Below are positions 44,845 through 53,846 of a DNA stretch of 64,000 bases, in pieces. Made by a program: the position numbers and the translations under genes. The DNA lies in NCBI RefSeq assembly GCF_023715885.1, contig NZ_JAMBOY010000007.1, positions 62,001-126,000 on the forward strand, read 5' to 3'. Source of the DNA: Microbacterium hydrocarbonoxydans (GTDB lineage Bacteria; Actinomycetota; Actinomycetes; Actinomycetales; Microbacteriaceae). Below the pieces are notes generated by a model that saw only the letters and a program-made list of their open reading frames with translations, was not told where the DNA came from and ran no database searches. Every line of letters starts with the position of its first letter. The first letter of the stretch is position 1.

Positions 44845-44943
44845 GTGGGTTCTGTCATCAAGAAGCGCCGCAAGCGCATGGCGAAGAAGAAGCACCGCAA
44901 GCTGCTTCGCAAGACTCGCCACCAGCGCCGCAACAAGAAGTAA
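44845..44943 (+). CDS. Ribosomal protein bS22 (AURKAIP1/COX24 domain)
   Basis: A 32-residue, very basic protein (SVIKKRRKRMAKKKHRKLLR, then KTRHQRRNKK) matching the actinobacterial small-subunit protein bS22, the homologue of mitochondrial AURKAIP1. It starts at GTG 44845 after GAGG. It is bracketed by a hairpin/T-tract upstream and a strong terminator downstream, consistent with its own high-level transcript. Too short for routine ORF calling but unmistakable. Confidence 0.95.
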   Translation: MGSVIKKRRKRMAKKKHRKLLRKTRHQRRNKK

Positions 44944-44950
44944 GCGGCCA

Positions 44951-44988
44951 GACACTGAGCGCCTGTCTCCGGACGGGCGCTTCGTGTC
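44951..44988 (+). terminator. Terminator after bS22
   Basis: AGCGCCTGTC (44958-44967) pairs with GACGGGCGCT (44972-44981), one G-U pair, TCCG loop; GACAC/GTGTC extend it outside an internal loop. A stable hairpin 7 bases after the bS22 stop, followed by TTCGTGTCTCT. Confidence 0.75.
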
Positions 44989-45024
44989 TCTGCCTCCGGT
45001 TCCGCCTGACGTCGAGGAGTAGTC

Positions 45025-45327
45025 ATGAAGTCGATCACCGTCACCGAGCTCGCCGAGCGACAGAACACGCCGCTCATCGACGTGCGCGAGGCGCACGAGT
45101 TCGCCGCCGGGCACGTGCCCGGCGCCGTCAACATCCCGATGTCCGAGATCGGCAACCGCCTGGAGGAGCTCCCGGCCGAGTCGTTCGACGTCATCTGCCA
45201 GGCCGGTGGCCGCTCCGCGCGCGTCGTCGAAGCTCTCGAGTCCCGCGGATACGACGCCACCAACGTCGAGGGCGGCACGGGGGAGTGGATCGCGCAGGGG
45301 CGCGAGGTCGAGGTGCCGTCGGCGTGA
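45025..45327 (+). CDS. Rhodanese-like domain protein
   Basis: Single rhodanese domain of 100 residues. The active-site loop is CQAGGRSARV with the catalytic Cys; LIDVREAHEFAAGHVPGAVNIP is the family front block. It probably transfers sulfane sulfur in the cytoplasm. The ATG at 45025 has GAGGAG upstream. It is coupled to the glutaredoxin gene by a GTGA overlap, so sulfur or thiol-redox chemistry is the likely shared theme. Confidence 0.93.
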   Translation: MKSITVTELAERQNTPLIDVREAHEFAAGHVPGAVNIPMSEIGNRLEELPAESFDVICQAGGRSARVVEALESRGYDATNVEGGTGEWIAQGREVEVPSA

Positions 45328-45620
45328 CCACGCTCACGCTCATCGGCAAGCCCGACTGCCACCTTTGCGACGTCGCCTCGGAGATCGTCGACGCGGTCGT
45401 CGCCGATCTTCCGGATGCCGCGGCGGAGCGCATCGAGATCGTGGAGGCGTCGATCACCGACGATCCCGCGCTATACGAGCTGTGGTGGGAGAAGATCCCG
45501 GTCGTCCTCATCGACGGTGAGCTGCACGCGCACTGGAGGGTGTCGGCGGATCGACTGCGCGAGGCACTCGAAGCCGCCGTGGTCCGAGACGCCGAGACTC
45601 CCGCGAAGGAGACCCGATGA
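45324..45620 (+). CDS. Glutaredoxin-family protein (CHLC)
   Basis: A 98-residue thioredoxin-fold protein with the redox motif KPDCHLCD near residue 10 and the cis-proline segment KIPVVLIDGELH. It belongs to the DUF836/glutaredoxin-like group. The GTG at 45324 overlaps the rhodanese stop; the ORF ends in a 4-base overlap with the Dabb gene. Middle gene of a coupled trio. Confidence 0.9.
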   Translation: MTTLTLIGKPDCHLCDVASEIVDAVVADLPDAAAERIEIVEASITDDPALYELWWEKIPVVLIDGELHAHWRVSADRLREALEAAVVRDAETPAKETR

Positions 45621-45919
45621 CCATCCGCCATGTCGTGAGCTGGAAGCTCGCCGCCGAAGACCCCGAGGTGCGCGCCGAGCAGGCCGCAGAGGTCGCCCGG
45701 CGCCTCCTGGCACTCGACGGGGTCGTACCCCAGCTGCTGTCGATTTCGGCCGGTGCGAACGTCGCCTACCCCGATGCCAACTGGGACGTGACCCTCGTCG
45801 CGGACTTCGACTCGATCGCCGCGCTCGAGGAGTATCAGGTGCACCCGGCGCACGAGGCCGTCGTCGCCTATGTCCGCTCCGTGGTGGCTGGACGCGTCGC
45901 CGTCGACTTCGAGATCTGA
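45617..45919 (+). CDS. Dabb-domain (stress-responsive A/B barrel) protein
   Basis: A 100-residue dimeric alpha-beta barrel protein (MTIRHVVSWKL, WDVTLVADFDSIAALEEYQV, HPAHEAVVAYV). Dabb proteins include stress-induced proteins and some cyclases; the function here is unknown. Coupled by 4-base overlap to the glutaredoxin gene. Confidence 0.9.
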   Translation: MTIRHVVSWKLAAEDPEVRAEQAAEVARRLLALDGVVPQLLSISAGANVAYPDANWDVTLVADFDSIAALEEYQVHPAHEAVVAYVRSVVAGRVAVDFEI

Positions 45920-46059
45920 CGCCCGCAGCCTCCGCGCCCTTTGCAACAGAAACGTGATGCGCAGAGAGCCCTCGCGGTTCCGTCCGACGGTGTCGCCCGT
46001 GTTTAGATGTTCTCCTACCCGTCCGTGGGCACTCGGCCCTCGTCCCCTCAGGAGCTGAC

Positions 46060-46875
46060 ATGCAGCGTCGCCACATCATCGCCGGGATCGCTCTCGCGGC
46101 GACCGCCACCCTCGCCCTCGCGGGATGCGCAGGCGGCGCAGGAGGATCCGGATCCGGCGATTCCGCTGCGGACAACGAGTACGGCCTCGTCGAGGCGGGA
46201 ACGCTGACGGTCTGCTCCGACATCCCCTACCCGCCCTTCGAGTTCGAGGGCGGCGACAACGGCACCGGTTACACCGGCTTCGACATCGATCTGCTCGACG
46301 CGATCGCCAAGAAGCTCGACCTGAAGCTCTCCGTTCAGGACGTCGGCTTCGACGCGCTCCAGTCGGGAACCACCCTTGCAGCCGGAACCTGTGACGTGGG
46401 CGCGTCCGCGATGACCATCACCGACGAGCGCAAGGCGAACCTCGACTTCTCCGACCCCTACTACGACTCGCTGCAGTCGCTGCTCGTTCGCACCGACTCG
46501 GGCATCGAGTCGATCGACGACCTGAGCGGCAAGAACGTCGGCGTCCAGCAGGGCACCACGGGCGAGGCCTACGCCAACGCGAACGCCACCGGCGCGCAGA
46601 TCGTGCAGTACCCGTCCGACGGCGAGCTGTGGCCCGCGATGCAGGCCGGTCAGATCGACGCGATCCTGCAGGACCAGCCGGTGAACCTCGAGCACGAGAA
46701 GGCCGACAGCGCCTACGAGATCGTCGAGGAGTACAACACCGACGAGTCGTACGGGTTCGCCTTCGCCAAGGGCGAGAAGGCCGAGCTGCTCGACGCGGTC
46801 AACGGCGCTCTGAAGAAGCTCCGCGACAGCGGCGACTACCAGACGATCTACGACACCTACTTCACCGCGAACTGA
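46060..46875 (+). CDS. Amino-acid-type ABC transporter binding lipoprotein
   Basis: Extracellular lipoprotein of 271 residues, type II signal peptide with lipobox LAGC, then a Gly/Ser linker. The mature part is a family 3 (polar amino acid) binding protein: LTVCSDIPYPPFEFEGGD, FDIDLLDAIAKKL, DVGASAMTITDERKANLDFS and SGDYQTIYDTYF. GGAG lies 6 bases before the ATG. It heads an operon with one permease and one ATPase, the GlnHPQ layout. The amino acid bound is not certain. Confidence 0.93.
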   Translation: MQRRHIIAGIALAATATLALAGCAGGAGGSGSGDSAADNEYGLVEAGTLTVCSDIPYPPFEFEGGDNGTGYTGFDIDLLDAIAKKLDLKLSVQDVGFDALQSGTTLAAGTCDVGASAMTITDERKANLDFSDPYYDSLQSLLVRTDSGIESIDDLSGKNVGVQQGTTGEAYANANATGAQIVQYPSDGELWPAMQAGQIDAILQDQPVNLEHEKADSAYEIVEEYNTDESYGFAFAKGEKAELLDAVNGALKKLRDSGDYQTIYDTYFTAN

Positions 46876-46911
46876 TCCGGCGGTAGGCAAGGGATCGGGA
46901 GGACCTTGACA

Positions 46912-47705
46912 ATGGCGTTGAGGCGCACCACGAAAAGCAAGATCTACCGGTACACCGTCTACGTCGTCTTGATCGCCATCGCGGTCTGGGCTGCGATCAG
47001 CACGGACTGGGCGCGGATCAGTCAGCTCTTCTTCAATCCAGAGGTCGCGGTGAAGATGCTCCCGGGCATCTTCACCACGGCGCTCGTCAACACGCTCTGG
47101 TTCACAGCGGTCGCGTTCATCGGAGGCCTGCTGCTCGGAGTGCTGCTGGCTCTGATGAAGCTGTCGGAGATCGGCCCGTTCCGGTGGATCGCGACGGCAT
47201 GGATCGAGCTGTTCCGCGGTCTTCCCGCGATCCTCACGATCTTCGCGATCGCCTTCATCCTGCCGATCGCCCTCGGTGTGCCCGGGAACCGTCTCGGTGG
47301 ACCGGTCGTCCTCGGCCTGATCGGTCTGATCCTGGTTGCGTCGGCCTACATGGCAGAGACGATCCGCGCCGGCATCCAGGCCGTGCCGAAAGGGCAGACG
47401 GAGGCGGCCCGTTCGCTGGGCATGTCGCCGATGAAGACCACGTTCTGGATCGTGGTGCCGCAGGGTTTCCGCATCATCATCCCGCCGCTCACGAACGAGT
47501 TCGTGCTGCTGCTCAAGGACACGTCGCTGCTCTTCGTCGCGGGCACGTTCATCTGGTCGAAGGAGCTGACGAACTTCGCCAGGGATGCCGCGACCCAGAA
47601 CGCGAACGGAACCCCGCTGATCATGGCGGCGATCCTCTACCTGATCGTGACGATCCCGCTCACGCGTTTCAGCGCGTGGCTGGAGCGTCGGATGGGACGG
47701 GCCCG

Positions 47706-47709
<4 letters not shown>
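46912..47709 (+). CDS. Polar amino-acid ABC transporter permease
   Basis: Permease of 265 residues with about five membrane helices, of the HisMQ type ([20 protein letters not shown]). The ATPase-contact loop is [20 protein letters not shown]. The only permease gene in this operon, so it presumably forms a homodimer. The ATG at 46912 follows GGGAGG at 9 bases; a TTG at 46906 is also possible. Its stop overlaps the ATPase start by 4 bases. Confidence 0.92.
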
Positions 47710-48461
<752 letters not shown>

Positions 48462-48543
48462 GATCCTGTCGCGCGCCCGCTCCTCGCGCGACGCTCCGAC
48501 CTCGCTCACGGCGGCTCTCCCTTACCGCCCAGACCCATCACGA

Positions 48544-48591
48544 GCGCCGAGGCCCACCTGCGGCGACGTAGGTACTGGTGGGTCTCGGCGC
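48544..48591. terminator. 15-bp hairpin between convergent ABC operons
   Basis: The segment 48544-48558 pairs with 48577-48591 over 15 pairs with one G-U and an 18-base loop. It lies between the ends of two convergent operons (48461 and 48657). There is no clear T-tract, but the position and stability favour a bidirectional terminator. Nothing else is recognised in 48462-48656. Confidence 0.6.
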
Positions 48592-48656
48592 GCGTGGTGG
48601 GCTTCGGCGCCCGAGGAGGGGCGGGAGTTGCAAAGAGCGGAGACAGCGGGCGCTGC

Positions 48657-49736
48657 TCAGCCGCGCGGGTGCACTGTCACGGGCTCGGGAGCCACCGCGA
48701 TGCGGACGCGATCGCCGAAGGCGGGGTGGATGCCGGGGGCGTGCTGCAGCCGCACGAGCTCACCCGATTCGGTGCGCACCAGTGTGCGGCGCATGCTGCC
48801 GAGGAACGTGCTCTCCTGCACGAGAGCGTCGGTCGCGGCATCCGCCTCCGACGCGAAGTGGACGTTCTCGGGCCGCAGGTAGACGTCGACGGGCCCGTCG
48901 GCCGGTGACTGCAGGGGCAGGCGCTGACCCCACACGACCACGTGGTCGCCCTCCGCGACGCCCGAGACGACGCTGGACAGACCGACGAACGCCGCGACGC
49001 CGGCGGTGGACGGGGTCGTGTACAGCTCTTCAGGCGTGCCGATCTGCTCGATGCGGCCGGAGTTCATCACGGCGATCCGGTCGGAGACCGCAAGGGCCTC
49101 CTCCTGGTCATGAGTCACGAACACCGTGGTGATGCCGAGGCGCAGCTGGATGCGCCGGATCTCGTCGCGCAGCTGCACCCGAACCTTGGCGTCGAGCGCC
49201 GAGAGCGGCTCGTCGAGGAGCAGTACCTTCGGCTCGGTCACGAGAGCGCGGGCGAGGGCCACACGCTGCTGCTGACCGCCGGACAGCTGATGCGGGTAGC
49301 GATCAGCGAAGTCCCCGAGGCCCACCAGTGCCAGGGCGTCGAGCGCGCGCTTCGCGGCCTCCGCCTTGCCCACGCCGCGCCGCCGAAGGCCGAACGCCGT
49401 GTTGTCGACCACTCGCAGGTGCGGGAACAGCGAGTACGACTGGAAGACCATCCCGATGTCGCGCTTGTTCGTGGGGACGCGCGACACATCGCCGCCGTCG
49501 AGCAGCACGGCTCCGCTGTCGAGTCCCTCGAGTCCGGCGAGCACCCGCAGCAGGGTCGTCTTGCCGCATCCCGACGGTCCGAGCAGCGAGACGAACTCGC
49601 CCGGGGCGATGTCGAGGTCGACGCCGTGCAGCACGGTGTTGCTGCCGTAGCTCTTGACGATGCTCTGCAGCTGCACACGGGTGCCCTCGCCGGCCTCGGC
49701 GAGCAGGATGTTGTCGGCGGTCTGGGGGAGGGTCAT
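48657..49736 (-). CDS. Spermidine/iron/phosphonate-type ABC importer ATPase
   Basis: ABC ATPase of 359 residues of the PotA/FbpC type. Walker A is LGPSGCGKTT, the signature [17 protein letters not shown], Walker B VLLLDEPLSALD and the switch motif FVTHDQEEALAV. A C-terminal TOBE-like domain (about 270-359, VYLRPENVHF) is typical of this class. Last gene of a coupled four-gene operon (binding protein, permease, permease, ATPase); the ATG overlaps the upstream permease stop by 4 bases. Confidence 0.93.
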   Translation of the reverse strand: MTLPQTADNILLAEAGEGTRVQLQSIVKSYGSNTVLHGVDLDIAPGEFVSLLGPSGCGKTTLLRVLAGLEGLDSGAVLLDGGDVSRVPTNKRDIGMVFQSYSLFPHLRVVDNTAFGLRRRGVGKAEAAKRALDALALVGLGDFADRYPHQLSGGQQQRVALARALVTEPKVLLLDEPLSALDAKVRVQLRDEIRRIQLRLGITTVFVTHDQEEALAVSDRIAVMNSGRIEQIGTPEELYTTPSTAGVAAFVGLSSVVSGVAEGDHVVVWGQRLPLQSPADGPVDVYLRPENVHFASEADAATDALVQESTFLGSMRRTLVRTESGELVRLQHAPGIHPAFGDRVRIAVAPEPVTVHPRG

Positions 49737-50527
49737 GACAGGGCCTTTCGGTTGCCGCGGGCGACGCGGCCGATGAGGAGGAGCAGCACGAAGACGAACA
49801 CCAGCGCGAGCAGCGTGAAGATCGCGGGCGCGTAGGGATCCTGCTTCTGCACGACGACCATGGCCGTCTGGAACACCTGACGGTTGAGCAGCGAAGCGAT
49901 CGTGAACTCGCCCAGCACGACGGCGATGGAGATGAGGGATGCCGCGAGCAGTCCCTGGCGCAGATTCGGCGCGAGGACCTTCAGTACGACGGTCGGCCAG
50001 CTCGCGCCGAGCGACCGCGCGGCTTCGGCGAGCGTACGCAGGTCAGCGGCGTCGATCGAGGCCTGGATCGAGCGGTAGGCGAAGGGCAGAACGGTGATTC
50101 CGTAGGCGAACGCCAGGGTCCACGTGCCGGTGCCGACCGTGCGCCCGATCTGCAGGTAGATCGGCGCGAGCCCGACCACCAGGACGATCGCGGGGATCGA
50201 GATCGGCAGCAGCACGGCGAATTCGAATGCAGGCTTCAGGCGACCGAAGCGCAGGTTCACGAGGATCATGGTCGGCGCGAGCAGCAGCAGCACGATCGCG
50301 ACGGTCACGACCGCGAGCACGAGGGAGTTGCCCAGGCCCATCCAGATCGGACGGATCGCCGCGGACTTCTCCGGGTCGAACAGGGCCGCCCACCGCTCGG
50401 GGCCGAGCGTGCCGTCGGTCTGGCGCAGCGTGTACAGGAAGGTCGAGATCAGCGGGATCGCGAAGAAGGCGCCGACGAGGATGCCGATGACCCAGCGCGT
50501 GACGGGGGAGGGGGCGAGACGGTTCAC
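49733..50527 (-). CDS. ABC importer permease 2 (PotC/FbpB-like)
   Basis: Permease of 264 residues with six membrane helices (VTRWVIGILVGAFFAIPL, VLAVVTVAIVLLLLAPTMIL, ISIPAIVLVVGLAPIY). The ATPase-contact loop is EAARSLGASWPTVVLKVLAP. The GTG at 50527 overlaps the stop of permease 1 as GTGA. The substrate is shared with the binding protein at 51471. Confidence 0.9.
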   Translation of the reverse strand: MNRLAPSPVTRWVIGILVGAFFAIPLISTFLYTLRQTDGTLGPERWAALFDPEKSAAIRPIWMGLGNSLVLAVVTVAIVLLLLAPTMILVNLRFGRLKPAFEFAVLLPISIPAIVLVVGLAPIYLQIGRTVGTGTWTLAFAYGITVLPFAYRSIQASIDAADLRTLAEAARSLGASWPTVVLKVLAPNLRQGLLAASLISIAVVLGEFTIASLLNRQVFQTAMVVVQKQDPYAPAIFTLLALVFVFVLLLLIGRVARGNRKALS

Positions 50528-51474
50528 GACTGCCACCTCGCTGCTCGGCGCTGAATGAGCGAGTAGAGGGCCATGACGACTCCGACGACGACGATCATGC
50601 CGAGAGCGAGTGCTCCGGCGAGGTTCTCGCGACCGAGCACGGTCTCGCTCGTGAGCGCGGTCCGGATCTGCAGCGGCACGATCTGCGACCCCTGGCTCGC
50701 GAGCGCAGCGGCGGTGGCGTACGAAGAGAACGCGTTCGCGAACAGCAGCAGCAGGCTCGCGAGGAACGACGGAGCGAGCACGGGGATGCCGACGCGCAGC
50801 CAGAAGCTCGATCGAGTGCCGCCCAGGGTGAGGTTCGCCTCGGCCCACTGCGGCTTCAGCGCCGCGAGGGCCGGCATGAACGTGATGACCATGAGCGGGA
50901 TCTGAAAGTAGATGTACGGCAGGATGAGGCCCGGCAGCTCGTAGAGCCACGTGCCGTTCTCGTAGATGTTGATCCCGAACGTGTCCTGGAGGAAGAGCTT
51001 CAGCACGCCCTGGATGCCGATCGTCGCGATGAAGGCGAATGCGAGCATGACGCCGCCGAACTGCGCCAGCACGCCGGCCGCGGCATCCACCGTCGAGCGG
51101 ACGACGCCCTCGGGGTTCATGCCGAGGAGGGCGTAGCAGACCAGGGCGCCGACGATGGCGCCGACGACGGCGGTCAGCAGCGACAGCCAGGCGGAGTTCG
51201 CGAAGGTCGTGAGGACGACCGGGTCGGCGAGCGCCGAGACGTTCGTCCAGGTGAACTCGCCGTCTTTCGTGAAGAAGCCGGAGCCGATCGCGAGCACCGT
51301 CGGCACGGCCAGGAACAGGAGCACGTACGCGGCGAACGGGACGAGTCCCAGCCAGGCCGCGGAGGGCGCGGAGCGCGGGGCCCGCGACGACGTCGCAGGC
51401 CCCGCGCTGAGCGGAGCGGAGGGGACGGGGGCGGATGCCGAAGCATCCGCCCCCGCTGCGATGGCAGTGGTCAC
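50524..51474 (-). CDS. ABC importer permease 1 (PotB-like)
   Basis: Permease of 316 residues: a disordered N-terminus rich in Ala, Ser and Pro (about 40 residues), then six membrane helices (LGLVPFAAYVLLFLAVPTVL, FGGVMLAFAFIATIGIQG). The contact loop EANLTLGGTRSSFWLRVGIP resembles EAA motifs. The GTG at 51474 overlaps the binding-protein stop (GTGA), so earlier in-frame codons within that gene are rejected. Confidence 0.9.
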   Translation of the reverse strand: MTTAIAAGADASASAPVPSAPLSAGPATSSRAPRSAPSAAWLGLVPFAAYVLLFLAVPTVLAIGSGFFTKDGEFTWTNVSALADPVVLTTFANSAWLSLLTAVVGAIVGALVCYALLGMNPEGVVRSTVDAAAGVLAQFGGVMLAFAFIATIGIQGVLKLFLQDTFGINIYENGTWLYELPGLILPYIYFQIPLMVITFMPALAALKPQWAEANLTLGGTRSSFWLRVGIPVLAPSFLASLLLLFANAFSSYATAAALASQGSQIVPLQIRTALTSETVLGRENLAGALALGMIVVVGVVMALYSLIQRRAARWQS

Positions 51475-52616
51475 TGGACCGCCGCTGCCCACTTCTCGCC
51501 GAGCAGCGTGCCGGCGTTCGTCGACTGCTCCTCCGTGGGGACGACCGTCTCGGCCGGCACCTCGGGAAGGGCAGCGGCGAGGTCGGCGTCGATCGTGCCG
51601 GCCTCGGTCATGGCGTCCATGCGGGCCGGGCGTGCGCCGCCGCCGAGCCACAGGTTCTGCACCTCGTCGCTGTACAGGAACTCCTGCCACAGGCGGGCGG
51701 CGGCCGGGTGCGGCGCGTCGACGTTCACAGCCTGGTTGTAGTACCCGGCGTAGCCGGTGCCGTCGAAGACGACGACCTTCCAGTCCTTGTTGTCGGCGAC
51801 GTGGGTCGCGTTGAGGTAGTCCCAGTCGAAGACGACGGGGGTCTCGCCGCTCGCGATCGTCGCCGTGGTCACGTCGACCTTGAGCAGGTTGCCGGCCTTC
51901 TGGAGCTCCGAGAAGAAGTCGATGCCCGGCTGGTAGTCGTCGAGCGTGCCGTCGGACTGCACCGTCGCGAGGCCGACGGCCGCGAAGGCGGCACCCGCCT
52001 GCGTCGGGTCGCCGTTGATCGCGACAGCGCCCTTGTAGTCGGCGCCGAGCAGGTCGTCGAGCGAGTCGGGCGAGGGGAACTTCGAGGAGTCGTAGCCGAT
52101 CGACATGTACCCGCCGTAGTCCCCGACGAACAGGCCGCTGGGCTCCTTGAGTGCATCGGGGATGTCGTCCCACGTCTGCACCTTGTAAGGAGCGAAGTGG
52201 TCGGTGTTCTGCAGGGCGACCGTCAGACCGAGGTCGAACACGTCGGGAGCGGTGTCGAGGCCCTTGTTGGTCTCGGCGGCCTGGATCTCCTCAGCGCTGG
52301 AGACGTCGGGCGAGGCCTCGTTGACCGTGATCTCGGGGTACTTCTCCATGAACAGATCGATGATCTCGCCGTAGTTCGCCCAGTCGCGGGGCAGGGCGAT
52401 GACGTTGAGCTGCCCCTCCGCCTTGGCCGCCTCCTCGAGATCGGCGAAGGTGCCGAAGTCCTCGACGGACGTGGCGGTGGCGGCGTCGACGGATCCGTCG
52501 CCCGAGCCGGAGCCTGCGGCGTCGGCCGCGCCGGAGCAGGCGGTCAGGGCGAGGGCGGCCGTGGTGACCAGGGCGAGGCCGGCGCCGATGCGGGCGCGGC
52601 GGGTGATGCGAGACAT
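51471..52616 (-). CDS. Extracellular solute-binding lipoprotein (family 1-like)
   Basis: A 381-residue lipoprotein (signal peptide with lipobox LTAC) in the spermidine/iron/2-aminoethylphosphonate binding class: LNVIALPRDWANYGEIIDLF, PDVFDLGLTVALQ, PVVFDWDYLN and FLYSDEVQNLWLGGGARPAR. The ligand cannot be told; putrescine/spermidine, iron(III) and phosphonates are all possible. The ATG at 52616 has AGAGGA upstream. First gene of a four-gene operon with 4-base overlaps throughout. Confidence 0.9.
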   Translation of the reverse strand: MSRITRRARIGAGLALVTTAALALTACSGAADAAGSGSGDGSVDAATATSVEDFGTFADLEEAAKAEGQLNVIALPRDWANYGEIIDLFMEKYPEITVNEASPDVSSAEEIQAAETNKGLDTAPDVFDLGLTVALQNTDHFAPYKVQTWDDIPDALKEPSGLFVGDYGGYMSIGYDSSKFPSPDSLDDLLGADYKGAVAINGDPTQAGAAFAAVGLATVQSDGTLDDYQPGIDFFSELQKAGNLLKVDVTTATIASGETPVVFDWDYLNATHVADNKDWKVVVFDGTGYAGYYNQAVNVDAPHPAAARLWQEFLYSDEVQNLWLGGGARPARMDAMTEAGTIDADLAAALPEVPAETVVPTEEQSTNAGTLLGEKWAAAVQ

Positions 52617-52856
52617 GGGTGTCCTCTCGGTGTCCGGCGCTGTGTGCCGGTATTCGGATTGCGAGAGGAAACTACGGCTCCCACGTTGCCGATCGGGCGG
52701 GGTCGGGTGAACGGCCGGTGACCGGATCGTGGCCGATCCGGTGCGGAGCGACGCCTCGTCGGGACAGCTGTGCGCAGGGGTGCAGGATGCCGTGGCCGGG
52801 CCACTCGTCACGGGTGGCGTCGCTGCCGCGACCGCACGGTCTGACATCCTGGAGGG

Positions 52857-53684
52857 ATGGACATCGGCAGTGTGCTCGGGCTGGAGCAGCTCACCTGGGG
52901 CACGCTGATCCTCGTGATCGTCGCGGCTTTCGCGGCCGGGTGGATCGACGCCGTCGTGGGCGGCGGAGGGCTGCTGCAGCTCCCCGCATTGCTGCTCATC
53001 CCCGGGATCTCACCGATCCAGGCCCTTGCGACGAACAAGCTCGCCTCGGTGTTCGGCACGGCGACGAGCAGCGTGACGTACTACCGACGAGCGAGACCCG
53101 ATATCCGCACGGCGCTGCCCATGGCTGCGATCGCGCTCGCCGGGTCGTTCGGCGGCGCGGCGGTCGCCACTGTGCTGCCGGCAGCGGCGTTCAAGCCCAT
53201 CATCGTCGTCGCGCTGCTCGCGGTCGCGCTGTTCACGGCGTTCCGCCCGCAGATGGGGGCGGCCACGAAGCTCCGGTTCTCCGGGCACAGGCACCACATC
53301 ATGGCGGGGATGGCCGGACTCGTGATCGGGTTCTACGACGGGCTCATCGGGCCGGGGACGGGGACGTTCCTCGTGATCTCACTCGTCGCGCTGCTCGGCT
53401 ACGACTTCCTCCAGGCGAGTGCGAAGGCGAAGATCGTCAACCTCGCCACGAACACCGGGGCACTGCTGCTCTTCATCCCCCACGGTGCCGTGCTGTGGCT
53501 GCTCGGCGGCATCCTCGCGATCGCGAACGTCGCGGGCAGTTATCTGGGATCGCGGATGGCGATCTCGCGCGGCGCGACGTTCATCCGCGTCGTGTTCCTT
53601 CTCGTGGTCGTCGCGCTCATCGCGAAGCTCGGCGTCGATGTGTGGAACGAGAACATCGTTCCCGCGATGGCCGCCATGCGCTGA
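52857..53684 (+). CDS. TauE/SafE (TSUP) family exporter
   Basis: Integral membrane protein of 275 residues with about eight helices, TSUP family, which exports or imports small sulfur-containing or organic anions. Family blocks: GWIDAVVGGGGLLQLPALLL near the N-terminus, IQALATNKLASVFGTATSS, and GFYDGLIGPGTGTFLVISLV in the second half. The ATG at 52857 follows CATCCT at 6 bases, so a leaderless start is likely; a GGAGGG abuts it too closely to serve. The substrate is unknown. Confidence 0.92.
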   Translation: MDIGSVLGLEQLTWGTLILVIVAAFAAGWIDAVVGGGGLLQLPALLLIPGISPIQALATNKLASVFGTATSSVTYYRRARPDIRTALPMAAIALAGSFGGAAVATVLPAAAFKPIIVVALLAVALFTAFRPQMGAATKLRFSGHRHHIMAGMAGLVIGFYDGLIGPGTGTFLVISLVALLGYDFLQASAKAKIVNLATNTGALLLFIPHGAVLWLLGGILAIANVAGSYLGSRMAISRGATFIRVVFLLVVVALIAKLGVDVWNENIVPAMAAMR

Positions 53685-53696
53685 GGGGCCGGATCC

Positions 53697-53825
53697 CGGT
53701 CGTTGAGCGAGGAGCGCAGCGACGAGACGAAACGCGGTGAGTCGCACAGAGCGTCTCACCGCGTTTCGTCTCGCGGAGACCCGCACTGAGCGAGCGAAGC
53801 GAGTCGAAGTGTCGCTCAACGACCG
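53697..53825. repeat. Nested palindrome (REP-like intergenic element)
   Basis: Outer arms: 53697-53710 (CGGTCGTTGAGCGA) and 53812-53825, perfect 14-bp inverted repeats. Inner arms: 53723-53741 (CGAGACGAAACGCGGTGAG) and 53755-53773, perfect 19-bp, 13-base loop. A related right-arm-like stretch (ACCGCGTTTCG, CTCGCTCCGCTCGCTCA) lies at about 56760-56790. It fills the gap between convergent TSUP and aspS genes. Interspersed intergenic repeats of this kind are common in Microbacterium-type genomes, to my knowledge; copy number elsewhere cannot be checked here. Confidence 0.8.
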
Positions 53826-53846
53826 AGGTGGAGCGAGGGCGCCGGG

